A stretch of DNA of 64,000 nucleotides from Penelope pileata (lineage: Eukaryota; Chordata; Aves; Galliformes; Cracidae), in NCBI GenBank assembly GCA_013396635.1, contig WBMW01003931.1, forward strand, positions 177,651-241,650. Reading direction: 5' to 3'. This document shows positions 46,301 to 59,047 of this stretch, piece by piece; the first letter of the stretch is position 1, and the number at the start of each line of letters is the position of its first letter. Below the pieces are notes generated by a model. It was not told the origin of the DNA, ran no database searches, and saw only the letters and a program-made list of their open reading frames with translations. A program made the translations under genes and the position numbers.

Positions 46301-49300
46301 TTCACTCCTGGATAAGAAGCATTAACTTACTACACTTGGATCACCAAGATGGGGGGGGAAAAAAAAACACTCCTTTTCATAATTTTCAGGTTTTTTTCCA
46401 TCAGTCCGTTAATTACAGTGGGAGCTTTTTTTTTTTTTTTTTGATAACAAGTGCAGCAATGAGTGTTTATGAGTATTTCCAACTGCCAGTTGGTTTATAA
46501 CATATGCTGTGAAAAAGTGTAGATGAGTTCAAAGCCGAAGGTTTCAAGTCGGTTAAGGATTTTTGTCTGGCCAAAAGTCTTTGAGCAGAGTAGCCACATC
46601 TCTACAGCTATGAAGTGAAGGAGGTTTACCTTTGCAGTCTGAGGAAAATGTCTTTCTGCTAATACAAATCAAGGGCAGGATCTCTTGGGAAGATAAAGGC
46701 CAGCAGCTGCCTTTACATCACAGCAGTCTCCCAGTTCACCAGCAGCAGATTAATCAAGTTCAGCACTTTTCAGGTGACAGTCATGGAGCTGGCCTACGGT
46801 GTACAACCTTACTGCAGCAACACAAGCTTTTCCATGCCTTTCTGCAGAGTATTTCTTTTAGAGATGAAGGCTGTAAGTAGCATTACTGTTGTATGTCAAG
46901 ACCAATGCAAAATATTCATTCACAGCACTTCTGTCATGATTTGCAGCGTGGGGCAGAGCAGGAAGGGGATCCAGCAACAAGGGACGTCATCTCGAGGGAA
47001 GGCATCAGAGCAGCAGGTGCAGAATGAGTGCAAGCCCACCATTCACAATCGGCCTCCTCCAGCCTTTTCCCTGAAGAACAACAACTGGTCCAAATTTTGC
47101 ATTGAAACTGTCGGGTTTTTTTCTTTCTGTAGCAAAGGATAATGAGACAACAGTCTAACTCATTTCAAAAGACAAAATAGATCCAGTAGACATTTTTCAA
47201 CTCGCAAATGAATTAGAAACAGTTGAATAAAAGTTGTCTCTGCGCTCCAGGGCAGTTTATTCTATAACGGTGCTCAAACCCCACTTAAGACTCCTCCCTC
47301 AGGGGTTGAACACAGCTACAAGAGTTTTAAAATCCTGTTAAATTAGTCAAGATCCAGAGACAGAAGAACACACAACATGAATATTAACCTTACCACATTT
47401 ACCTTCTCTTACTCTCAAAAGGGATATAAAATGCTATTAGGGAATTCAAAAGCAATCAGTGATAGAAATCCAGTTCAGAAACATCCCCTACTAATGTGTA
47501 TCAAATGTTTATTATACAATTTTGAGACTGTTCCAAAGTTCCGTCAAGTCCATGGAGAAGGTCTCAGTCTCTCGTGGCCTTTGAATTAGGACCCCAAAGG
47601 AATAAACTAAGCAGTGCAATGCCTGTCAGTTCTCTAATGGCCTCAAAGAAGAAGCAGTTAAGACTCTAATTAAAAGACAAATGGAAGATTAGAAGCAGAT
47701 AAATGTTTATAATCTAGATAAAGTACCCATACGGGAACTTTGGTCTATTAAAAGGAGACTTTATGACAGTTGAGAAGACTCTATTCCTATGGGAGGAGTG
47801 ATGCTTTCAGGCAGGATATCTTCCACTCAGGCACACCGGATTGCAGCAATCCTGCAGTCATTCTCTGTGTTCTCTACAGTCATTTTCTTTCTTCATATAC
47901 ATGGAACAAGCTGTTCTACAAAGACAGCCTGAACAAATCTTGAATATTTTATCATAAAAACTGTTCACAACAAATACAAACACTACTACATATGAAAACG
48001 CTTGGTACATGAAAACACACTTTACCCTATCTCCCCTTCTTATGTATCCAACTACCTCCTACCAAGCTTTCCATCTGCCATATGCAGTTCAGTACATAAT
48101 CTGTTGCAAAGAAAAGAGCCAAGAGCCAAAATCTCACCAGATATTGCAGGTCCATTAAAAATATGTGCTAATGATTTCATTTAAAAGACAACAGAATTAG
48201 AATAGAGAGCTAGAGACTCTTGTAAACACACACACATCTCAAGGCTGATCCTCTTCAGGGCAGCCAAGACAGAGATCAGATCCCTCTTGAAACTCTTTCC
48301 TAGGTACTAGGTAAGTATCATTTCAAATAGATTGGAAGAACGTTGATAACAAAAAAAAAATGAAATACCTCCAGGAGCTCTCCTGGAATTTTTTTCCAGA
48401 TTAAGCTCTTCTCAGTTCTCAGCAAGGTTTCTTGGTCATGAAAACCTGTGTATGATATGAGGTCTTAGCATTGCTGTTTTAGCATTGCCATGCTTCTCAT
48501 CTCTTCCTCTTTTTTTATATTGTCACTTTTGGGGGGGGAGAGGACCCAATAGGCCAAATAATCTCTACATTTCAAAGTAGTCCTCTGGTTAATAATGTGG
48601 TCCTTGAGACTCAATGACCCAATGTGTCATGCTGAAAAGACAGCAGACAAGTTTTTCTGATGACTGCAAAGCAATCAAAATAAAATTCACAGAAAGCAAT
48701 AAATTATCATAGTCATTTCTATCCAGCAGCTCATACAGCACCTTCCACCTGAGGACTGCAGAATGGAAAGAAGTTGATAGGCTAGTGCTGTGGTGTCCTG
48801 TTCCCATATTCTTCAAGTAGTTCTGACTTCTTACCTGTATGCAATGCATCATTGTGACATAAAAAACTATATGGAGGTCACACAAAATGACCACACACAC
48901 CTTTCAGGTGACAAAATAGTGATGGAACTCTCCAGTGATGCAATATCAGCAGCCAACCAAAATATGAACAAGTATGGGCTATCTGCACAAAGCTGAAAGG
49001 GGATTTGTGTGACTGAGAAAGATTGGTATGAAGTTGGTAAGGAATTAAAGTAAACTGGCTCTTGGCACTTGATTGGCTTTTAGGCATCAGTTAGGAGTGA
49101 TCTCTTTAACTTTCTATGGCAAAGCAACATCTTACCCACTAGCATAGATTAAATATATGTATGTAAAACAGGTGGGTGAAAATATAAACAAAATATTTAA
49201 GTATTGAGGTCCATCCCTGGGGATAAGAGAGAGCTGCTCAGTGAAATTGCCTTCTGCTGTGTGCTGTTTCTTGTGCTATCTCAGCAGTTATTTATGCCAA

Positions 49301-52300
49301 ACCTACCTCAGAGACCCTGAACTTTGAAAAAATGAAGGCAGATCAAAAATTCACATCTAAAAACCAAATAAATGAATATCCAGTGTTCTTTAGGCTGCAT
49401 AAGAACTACTGCTTAGGGTGTTTGATAGATGTATGAGAGATTGTTCAGTGCATTAGTGTCAAAAGGCACCCAGCTCAGAGGCTTTCCTTGCCGTGCTGCA
49501 GTTCCACAAAGATTGATGGCTTGGAACCTGAGAGGCAGGAGCTTGGGGACTGAGCAAGGCAGAATGTAGCAGTGCCAGTATGAGAAGAAAGGCTGCAATT
49601 GTCAAGCTTTCTGGTTCTAGTTTGCCTCTCAGCAGTGCGGTCAACAGAACGTCATTGTCCAGAACTTCAGTCCTCACAGCCCAGACACATGGTAGCACAA
49701 TTCCTTTTTTCCAAGGCAATTGTGAGGATATAAGGACAACAAGAAGTGTGTGCTATCCTACAGAGGCATAGAAGGCATCACACATTTGGGGCCTCATGGG
49801 GGTTCAGGCAGTCTCAAGGCAGCTGAAGTCTGCTCCTGAGTAGTACCATCCTACCACATGAACATCTGCTCAGCCCCTGGACAGGGCTCTCTTTGCAGTT
49901 CAGTATGGCTGCTTCCATAGGGACTCTGGTGGTGTGAAGACAGGCACAGGCCAAGATAAAGTTTCTCATCCATCCCTCTCCAGAGCCAACGGAGAAAGGA
50001 GTGCAGGCAAAGGAATCTGGTCAGAGTGACATCTTGTCCAGGCATGACCTGGACCGGCTCCTTGAGGTGTCTCTGAGTGCCGCAGACTACGTGTAATCCT
50101 GAGGTTGCTTAATTTTAAACCACTGAACAAGGAGCATCCTCATATTCCTGAAAAAGCCTGCGCCAAGCTATCACTGGCTACTGAGAAAGCAGTAAACTTC
50201 AGCCAGATATCTTCCAGGTAAAAACAGTACAATGCAGACCAGAATGCCTTATCTCCACTATTCCAACTATGCAGGACCCAAGAAGATAAGGAAAAAACAA
50301 TTTTAAAGTAATATAATATTTAACTTGAAGATGAACACAATTTACTCAAATGGGCAAAATCTATAATACATCTGTATGTTGTTGAACAATAGGAGAAGAA
50401 AATAACACCAACAGGTGTACTGGCAGAAGATTAGCAGTCAGTGTATAACTGATGCTGTGAAAGCAAAAATTGCAGGTTAATGCATAAACTCATACTAGCA
50501 GTTATAACACAATTCAGTACATTATCATGTGGCATAATGTCTTTATCAAGAAACCCTGTAGCATCACACAACAGTTGAATGATGAACCATGCTGATATAA
50601 GGAGGATATTCCAAGCAGGAGGTGATAATATACAGCAAGTGTATTTTCAATATAATACTTGTAATTACAGTAAGCTCATTCTAGAAAATCTTGTAAAATT
50701 TGTGCTAGGGTAGTAACTTTCTGTACGCCAGACTGTAAAAGCTTGAATTTCCATTATCATGAGTCTGAAAGCCTGGTGCTAAAGAGACACTGGAAATAGT
50801 TGTAATCTGACAAGGAAAAAACATAATTTTCTCAATGATTTTTTTAACCATGGATTTTTTGAAATCACTGAGTTTGTAACATTGCAGTAAATAGCCGGGA
50901 AGTGTTTGGGCAGAGGCCACTCAAATATACATGGTCACTCAAATCCCAAGCAAAGTGAAAAATGAGTAACAGAGTCCACTAACTCATCTGTAGATATGAT
51001 GTTTACATATGTAGGAAGAAAAGCTAGAGAAAAATGGTGGAATTAATGTAAATCAAAGCATACTCACTAAAGCAGAACATCTTGCAGGCTCAGAGGCTGA
51101 GCTATACTGCAGTAGGTTGTCATTCTGGTTACAGTTCAGGGTCAATGAGCTCCTCCACTGCAAACTCAGAGAGCAGAGATTGTGCTAAGAAAGAAAGTAG
51201 CTGCATTATAAAATGTGGTGTGAAGCATCTAGAGCAGAGGTAACATTTTATGTTAATTTTCTATCAGCTTTAAAGTTGTAGAAGTTTGTCAAGGAGAAAA
51301 GGGTATTTTCTTGTTTTCTTTACAACACACACACAAAAAAAGTACAGAATGGCATTGCTATGAGCTGCTACCCAGGGGACACTTGTTTGTATTAAAAGGA
51401 TGAGACCCCCAAGATGAAGCAGCAGTGAGTGTGAGAACACCCTGAGTTTACTGAAGTCAACAGAAAGATTTATGTGGATTTGAGTGAAACTCAACCACAT
51501 TGTTACAAGGGCTTATTACATTTGCATAATCATTCCACTGAGACTTTATTGCGTCCAGACGACAAGGCATTACATTAAATCTGTCTCTGATGCTGTATTT
51601 ATTAGGTTTTCAGTACAGATTTTCTACTACTTCCCCTCTTTCTCCAGCTTACAGTAACTGAATGCAAGACCAAATGGGGGTAAAGGTACTGTGTGAGCAA
51701 CACTTAAAACCCTGTCTCTAAACTCTCAAATTGGGCAGGATGTTCTTTGTTTCCACGTTGGAACAAGAGATGAAATTTTAAAAAATCTCAAATCCGAGTT
51801 GTTTTCCTTTACTGTTTTTGTGAGTCCCAAAGAGAGAAAGCAGGAACAGATCCAGTGAAGAAGCCATGTTCCAGAAACCAGAAGTCTTCAGAGGGCAGAA
51901 AAGAGAGCCCAAAACTCCCAAGCTGAAACCTGCTCCAGAATAAGAATAACTCTTTCAGCATCAGCCAGTGCCCAACTGCTGAGGCTGACACAGCACCATG
52001 CTTGCTCCACAGTACTGCCTCTGCCCTCCAGCTGCTCTCACTGCATCAGGCTGGGCACCGCTGCATGTCAAGGTGCTGAGCATGTGCCTTTAGCCAAGGG
52101 ACCATTTACAAAGATCAGTGCAACAGCCTTTCTTACAGGCTTCTGGGCAGTGGCCTCAGAGCCTATCTGAGATCCCAACAAGTCTCAAAGACCAAGAATC
52201 CTGGGAGAGACAAGTTCTCCACGCTGGAGCAGCACTGTCTCCTGTTAAAAAAAAAAAGGCAATAGCATCATGCAGCCTTAAGCTAAGACCCAAGTCAGGC

Positions 52301-55300
52301 CAAGCAATGAAGTTACAAAGGAGAAACAAGAATGAAGCAGACCTTATGAACAGACCAGAAAGTTGATCGCGGGCATTACAGACAGGCAGACTCTAGTATG
52401 ACCTGGATGAACAAGTAACTCTCTCACACCTCATTCTCTGCTTCTTTGTCTCTACATCTGAAAAAGAGAGCACACAGTTCACTTAGACTACAACTGTACC
52501 ACTCAGCAACAACTTAGGCTCATTTTCAAAGATATTTGCATGGATGTGAGCAATTACAGAGAAGGCACATCAACAGAGAATCAAACCCTGCATCTAATGT
52601 TGATAATGCACTTAATAGTAACATCCCCGCTTTCCTGGAAGAGAGCATTAAACCTGTTCAAAATACAGTATTTTTTCCCAAATGATAGTATTTCTTCCCT
52701 CCTACATCCTATCTACCTTAATCATCTGACTCCCACACAACTGGCTCAACTTCAATGACAGTCTCCTCTACTTGTTTAAAAGTCATGTTATTTCCACTGC
52801 CATCAAAATGGCATGATTTTCAAGTGAAATTATTAAGTTTCCAGTACAAGGAACAGTGTGTAGGTGCTACTAAAGTAGACACTCAGGAATGGAAAAGAGA
52901 TTCCCTCCCTTCTGAGGGCTGGATTTTCCTAGGAGAGGAGTAGCCTTCATTTATTATGTTTTGGCTGCCTCCAAAGAAGAGAAGCTTGTGTCCCTTTGTT
53001 AGCCCAGCAATCTACTCCTGGTTGCAGCAGAAAGAAACAGGAGCCCTTTCCTCTGAGCATGAAGAACAGAAAAATACTGCATTGTTTTAAGCAGCTTGCT
53101 TATGTCCGAAGATTTATAGCCTAAACGTTAAAGACAACGGGCAATGTACAAACCCAGCTTTCTCCTGGAGGCTCCATAAGGCCAACCCATCTTCCTATAT
53201 GCAAACCAGAGTCCAAGTGAACCTAATCTGTCAGAGCTAAGAGTAATTAAGTCTGATCCACATGCCCAACTACTAAATTTTTCATACAAAACACAGGAAA
53301 AATATTTTGGAAAAATTCCTAAGGAATTTTCCTAAGTAAAAAATCTCTTCAATTCTGATCTACAACTTTTCACCTCAAGCTTTGTATCTGTGCTGACAGC
53401 AGGATGGACTTTAACCAACTTTACTGAGTTGTAACTATTTTTATACCTACCCCCACATGTAAGTACAGACTTTGTCAAAAGACACCAATTTATTAATTTT
53501 GTGACGCTGATCTGAACTGAGAGCTGGGAAATTAATCTCAAACCCATTATATGTTTTGTGAGTGCTTCAGCTTCTTTTTCACACAGCTCTCTCAGCAGCT
53601 GTCAAATCACCACAAGTCTTCATTTACTGAATCCAGCCTCCCTGAAGTTCCACTTCATTAGCTGTCCATTCCCCCAGATCTTTCATCTCTGCTCAGTCCC
53701 TCTGAAAACAGCAGGAGGAGTAGATGGAGGGATGTTCCAGACACTACAATACGAAAGGTTTATAAAAACTGTATTATACAGCACCTAAACTATTAATGAA
53801 TGAAATCCTCCAGGTTCAGTCTTAAAACTTCCATTGTTTTAAAACCTGTCACTTCACTTTAAAAAAAATTACAGCCTTCGTTCAGCTCAAGATTACACTT
53901 GACAGTGTGTCAGTTTGACATGCAGGCATCTGTCATTCTTTGACAAGGAGAGAAATAGAAAAGGATAGACAACAAGAAAGTTTTCTTATCTTCCCCCACT
54001 ATCCTCCTCTATGGCAGATTCACCTCACAGAGCACAGATTCACATCCATCTCAGGTTTACCTGAGCTGATCACCTCGAAATGCCGAATCATACAATCCTA
54101 CTATTCTGTCATTCAGATTTCCCAGTGCTGCCTCCTTTCCCACAGACCTTTCCTTACTGCCCTGGCAAACAGCAGTCCTTTTGTAAGTGATGCTTTTCCC
54201 GGGAAGAAGTGTTCCCTGTCGATCTCATTACTCTCTACCCAGGGAGCTCATTTTTGTCCCATTCTCAGACAGATCCCTGTTGCTTCAGCGCCTAAAGACT
54301 TTATGCAGTGCCACTGAAATGTATCAGAAGCGGTCATTCCCATCCCTGCATCAAGGGAAGAGTGTCAGATGCCATGGCTGCTATTCTGCATTTGCATTAA
54401 GAAGACAAGGTCAAAAATGTTTGTCTTGCTCTTCAGATGAAAACTACTGAGTTCTAGGAATATATTCAGTTGTCATTGCAGTTTGTTCCCCAGTCTCTTG
54501 CTTTCTTAAAACAGAAAAGTTCCGCTTTGACTATTCTAACACAAGATGGAAGCAGTCCACAGTTATTCTGATCTCAGGTAATGAGTGCCTTGAAAATAAG
54601 CACTCATTTTTACTTTTGCTATACAGGTCAAATGACAGGTAAGATGTGTCTCTGGACATATCAGCATTCTGAATGGATTGAATCCATGCTTCTGTGGCCT
54701 CTTAGGTTGCCTTGCATTGCCCATGCTGGAGATTAAGGACTGTACAGGACCATCTCACTAACTGAAGAGGACCAAAGCTGTTACTTGCCAATGCAACAAG
54801 ACACTGATACCTGTGAACAAGCTAGGGCTATGCCTGAGCTACAAATAGTCCTGGTTTGGGGCAGTGCATGGTGTCAGCAGGAGGTGTTTTAGCAGCAAAC
54901 AGAGCTCCTACCTGCCCTTAGCCCATGGTCTCTGAGCTGTAATTCCCTCAGCCTCGCTCCCCTCAGCAGAAAAATGGACTTTCCAGAGGGTCAGCCTTAG
55001 CACAGGTGAGCCTGGAGGTACAATCTCTCCTCAGGAAAGAAACAGCAGGATGTTTAACAGAAAGGGACTGTGCACAAATTGGTTTCTCTTTGGTGTATTC
55101 TGCTGTCGACATGACAAACGCAACATGGAAGACTCACCTGGTGTCCATGGAGCGACACTCACTGAGCACACACAGTACACAAGGCTGAGGCAGATGTACC
55201 AGTCAATGTGCTGGCAGCATTTGTAGGACAGAGAGCACCACTGGAGGGCTCATGATCATTTTAGAAAAAACGATGCTACTCCTGTTCGTCATAAGCTTCA

Positions 55301-55458
55301 GGCTGGTGATCATCTCAGATACACGTGTGTGGATACAGGCATTGCAGTGCCTCTTCTATCCTCTGTTGCACTTACCTGAAATGGAGGAGAGCCAACAGCT
55401 GTGCTTTAGACCTGTTCACATCTCTAGTTCTGGACTAATTTCAGTGAGTTCATTCCAG
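43376..55458. other. Intronic DNA without a recognised gene
   Basis: About 12 kb of unique sequence. It includes G8 runs at 46351-46358 and 48531-48538, a T18-type run near 46425-46442, and short A or T tracts. Open frames of up to 133 codons (for example minus strand 46053-45652, with a hydrophobic stretch near its start) show no recognisable domain and no splice context. I see no RNA gene or clear transposon in this stretch. Confidence 0.5.
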
Positions 55459-55531
55459 CTGGACTTGATGTTTGTAGGTCCCTTTCAGCTGAACTATTCT
55501 ATTCTGTTCTTTTCTGTTCTGTTCTGTTCCT
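55459..55531 (+). mobile_element. CR1 LINE 3' tip with expanded 3' repeat
   Basis: GCTGGACTTGATGTTTGTAG and GTCCCTTTCAGCTGAACTA correspond to the CR1 end GCTGGACTAGATGACCTTTA.. and GGTCCCTTCCAACCCAAACTA. The tail then expands as TTCTATTCTGTTC with several TTCTG units. The element is tiny and diverged, but the order of blocks and the tail repeat are characteristic. Confidence 0.8.
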
Positions 55532-58500
55532 TTCCTTCAATTAAAAATCCGCAACAACAACCTTTATCTCCTGTGTAGGAAATAACCAGTCAGAAACAGA
55601 AGACAGGTGCCTGTCTGGTCTTCTGACTGATATCAGAATTAAATTGCAGGAAGTTTGAACTACGGCAATAGGATGGCACCAAGCTGCAACAGTAGCCAGT
55701 TTGCCTGATGGCTGCTGTTTCTTTTTGTAGATGCCCTGCTCATCTTGGTTTACTGTGGGTTTGTATTCCTGTCAGAAGGCTGAGGCAAACAGAGAGCAGC
55801 TTTGTCCATGGAGTCAGCCTCTGTTTCAGTGTCTCTCCCTGAGATGGAGTCAGACTGACTTAAGAGAGAAGATTAAAACTGGCCAGCTGAAGTTGTTACT
55901 GCTCCCTGCCAGCTTCTTCTTTTTTCTGACAAACATTATCTCAGTTGGGGCTGTTTTAATGGACACCATCACTGCTGCACCCTGTGGTTTTCCAGGGTCT
56001 TTACAAACTCCTTCCAAAAACCATGGGTTGAATCATGCAAGCACAGAGTTATTAAGTGGGTGCATTGCAGGATCTGGGTAGATGGTGCAACCCACAGCAC
56101 CAGCCTTTAGACTCCCCAGAACTGCACACTGGATGTGTTGGTGCTTCTCTCAATCTGCAAGGCTTCTCAGATCCCACAGCAGTCAGTGCCCAACTCAGTG
56201 CAGCGTGCACCAAACACAGACAAGTACCAGAGTGCCCAGTAGGGTATTTGCTGTTTTATCAGCACAGCTAATGGAAATAGGGAAAGAGTTGCAAGGAATC
56301 ATTCATCTGTTGCTGTTTTTTCTGCCTTCTTCCAAGTATGCAGTCAAAAACGGCATGGACACGCATCTAGTCTACAGTGGGTAGAGGAGCAGTTGCATGG
56401 CAATACACTGCTTGGAGGTTTTCAGAACTCTGGCAGTCTTGGGATGTTTTGCTCTCAGCCTACAGCACCAAGGCTGTAGTCACTCCAGAGTGGGAGCACG
56501 GTTACCCTTCTTGACCCACCTTTTCCCCAGAAGCATTTGCTCCAGATGTACCAGGGCTCAAAGAAGATCTCTTGTGGCTGACCCGCATTGCCCAGCAGTT
56601 CTTTGGGACAGGGAAAAGCCTCCAGTGATAGAAGAAGATTGCTGTAGTGCTCTTTCACACCACTGAAGCAGTACAATGCAGCATTAACATGTTGAAGGAT
56701 CTAGTCCATTAACTTTTAAAATTAGCTTACCAAGGGAGATGGAAGCGGTTGTGAGAAAACAAGACATTTAAAGCTTCTTGCAAATCCAAACTGTCTTCCC
56801 CTAAATCATCATACCTCAGCAGTTATATTTGTAACTTTATCTCTTAAATATGATAATGCAAAAAGGCTGCAAAGTGAATTTCCCTCTGCAGCTGCCATCT
56901 TAATCTCCATCTTTCTCCTGTTAGCAACAGAGCTGCAAGCTACAGCATTATTCAGGAGCTGTGCAGAATCATGGCTCTGATTATGCTCCTTCTTTTGAGA
57001 TGTTTGCTCACAGCAATTTAGTTCAAGGTCCAACAATAACCCAAACAGCAGGCCAGCCTGATCTGGCTGGAATGTGGCACAGTACATAGTAGAAATCAGT
57101 CGTGATACTGTTGCTAGATATTGCAAGAGCTCGTGAAGCAGAATTACATCTTTCTGTGTCACTAAGGAACATGGTTTAGTGATGGGACTTAGTAGGTCAG
57201 GTTGATAGTTGGCCTCTCCCATCCAGATTTAAATCCACACAATTTCCCAAAAAGCAGCAAGAAGATGCTTCTGATTTTTGGGAAGCTTGGATTGGACCTT
57301 CACATTTTTATTGGACATTTTTGGACACACCAGTTAGTGCTTGAAAGCCTGTAGAAATGGGACCACTGCTTAGCCCAAAAGGCACATTTTACAGCTACAG
57401 CTGTCAGTCCACCTGGGGACTGCATCATATTCCTGTTTCTTACTACCAATTAGGAACATGAACTAGATATTAATCAGCTTCTTCTTCCCTCATGGACACA
57501 CAGCAGTACACAAACAACCTGGCAAAGTTCACAAATGGATTTGTTAGATGAAAACTTTCATACTGAGCCAAACTTTGAGGAAATCTCCATAAAATTATGG
57601 ACTTGAAACCTGAGTTCAATCATGGGAGCAGCAAACAATTAGCTGTGCTTTCATCCCTGCACTGGCATCTGAGAGGTTCGTAGGCTTTTGTACATTAGTA
57701 TGCCTGGTAAAATCAGAGCAACCTCTTTGCTCTGTGATTAATAATGTGTTAATCCACAGTTCCAAATTATTTCAACTTTCCAATGGTTATAGGAGCATTT
57801 ACAAGACTGATGGTTGGACCACGTACTGCCAACAGCTATCATTTATTACGAGGCTTTCTTGCAGCCAAAATGTGTAACAGTACCCTGATAAACAGTGCAG
57901 AACAAGAATTATGAGTTGTGCTACAGCATTTCCCCAAATTAGAAATCAAGTAAATCTTTCTGCACTACAAATGTTTTTGTGGGGGGTAGCAAGTGTAGGG
58001 AGAGGGAGGAAATGCCATTAAACATTTCTAAAACTGTAAAACACAAACATTTCTGTGCCATGAAGGCACAATGGAGTTTTGCTCACCATGTCAGTTGATT
58101 TAATCCCATCATAACACCCTTCAGTATTTTGTTTTGGAGGTTTGTTGTTCATTTTCACCATATGCTTGTAATAGCCTGATCTATACATCGTTTCCCAGTT
58201 ATTTTCCTGTAACAATGTTTTAACTGTCCCTGTGCCCCTCTGATGTCTCTTAATTGTCTTCTCACTGCTGACAATTAAATTCTCCTCTCCTCCCCTCACA
58301 CGACAGAAGTAATTTTCATTTGATGATAATCAACCTGTTTCATTAAGCACTTGAAGGGACTGAGGATTTCCAAGGCTCACACATCAAGGACTTGTTATTT
58401 TGGGTATGTGAGAACTGCAGAATCACTGAACTTGGTATCTCTGTGTATCTCTGTACATCTGTATGTGTGTGTGTGTGTCACAGCCTCGTGTTATCACAGC

Positions 58501-58989
58501 ACCCACAGGCAAAATCTCCATAATTCTGATGATAGTCAAATTTTTTTAAACATAATTAAAAGAAGGAGAGAATTCCACTGCACAAACAAAAGGAAAAGGC
58601 TGAGGAAGCAAAAACTGTGATGCCAGAACTTGCGTTCCTTGCCTCAATCCATCTCATCAGCCTTCTGTCTCCAGAACAATGTCCTCAGTTTTGCCATCTA
58701 TATTCTGCTCTGCTTAAAGCAAAGGGAAGAAATGGTCTTAGGAAAGATTTTGAGCTCTGTTGAGACTCTGGAAATGAGCAGAAATTTTCTCTGTGTTGAA
58801 ATAAGAGGATCAGAAAAAAATGCTGTTCCAAAACATTAGCTCTCCATGAAAATTGCAGTGGTGCTTCAGGACAAAAAAATCCACTTGGCTTACATAAAAG
58901 GACAACAGACAGCCTGCATGCCCGTGGATGGCTGTCAAAATGTATGTATCCTCGCTACAGCAGCATTTCTTTGCTATACACCTTCCCTA
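55532..58989. other. Intronic DNA without a recognised gene
   Basis: About 3.5 kb. A (TG)7 microsatellite lies at 58464-58478. Around 57725-57800 the sequence has TAAT-containing motifs like conserved noncoding DNA. The open frames at 55731-57222 (up to 137 codons, both strands) show no domain. Confidence 0.5.
58464..58478. repeat. (TG)7 microsatellite
   Basis: Fifteen bases of alternating TG. Potentially polymorphic, with no further function visible. Confidence 0.9.
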
Positions 58990-59047
58990 AGGACTTGGGG
59001 CAAGTCACTATTCTCTGCCTCAGTTTCCCCATTTGTAAAACAAAAGA
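58990..59047 (+). mobile_element. MIR-like ancient SINE fragment
   Basis: GGACTTGGGGCAAGTCACTA, followed by TTCTCTGCCTCAGTTTCCCC and ATTTGTAAAACAAAAG, closely follows the MIR consensus order (ACCTTGGGCAAGTCACTTAA, CTCAGTTTCC, ATCTGTAAAAT). MIR is a tRNA-derived CORE-SINE active early in amniote or earlier evolution, and bird genomes keep a few old copies. Only about 60 bp are recognisable. Confidence 0.65.

Noticed and set aside
48589..48900. Minus-strand 103-codon ORF with an LRWKVLYELL-like stretch, considered as a hAT transposase remnant
   Set aside because: Only one vague block and no dimerisation or zinc-finger motif; not supportable.
56809..57222. 137-codon minus-strand ORF
   Set aside because: No similarity to known domains by eye and no transcript structure; treated as chance.
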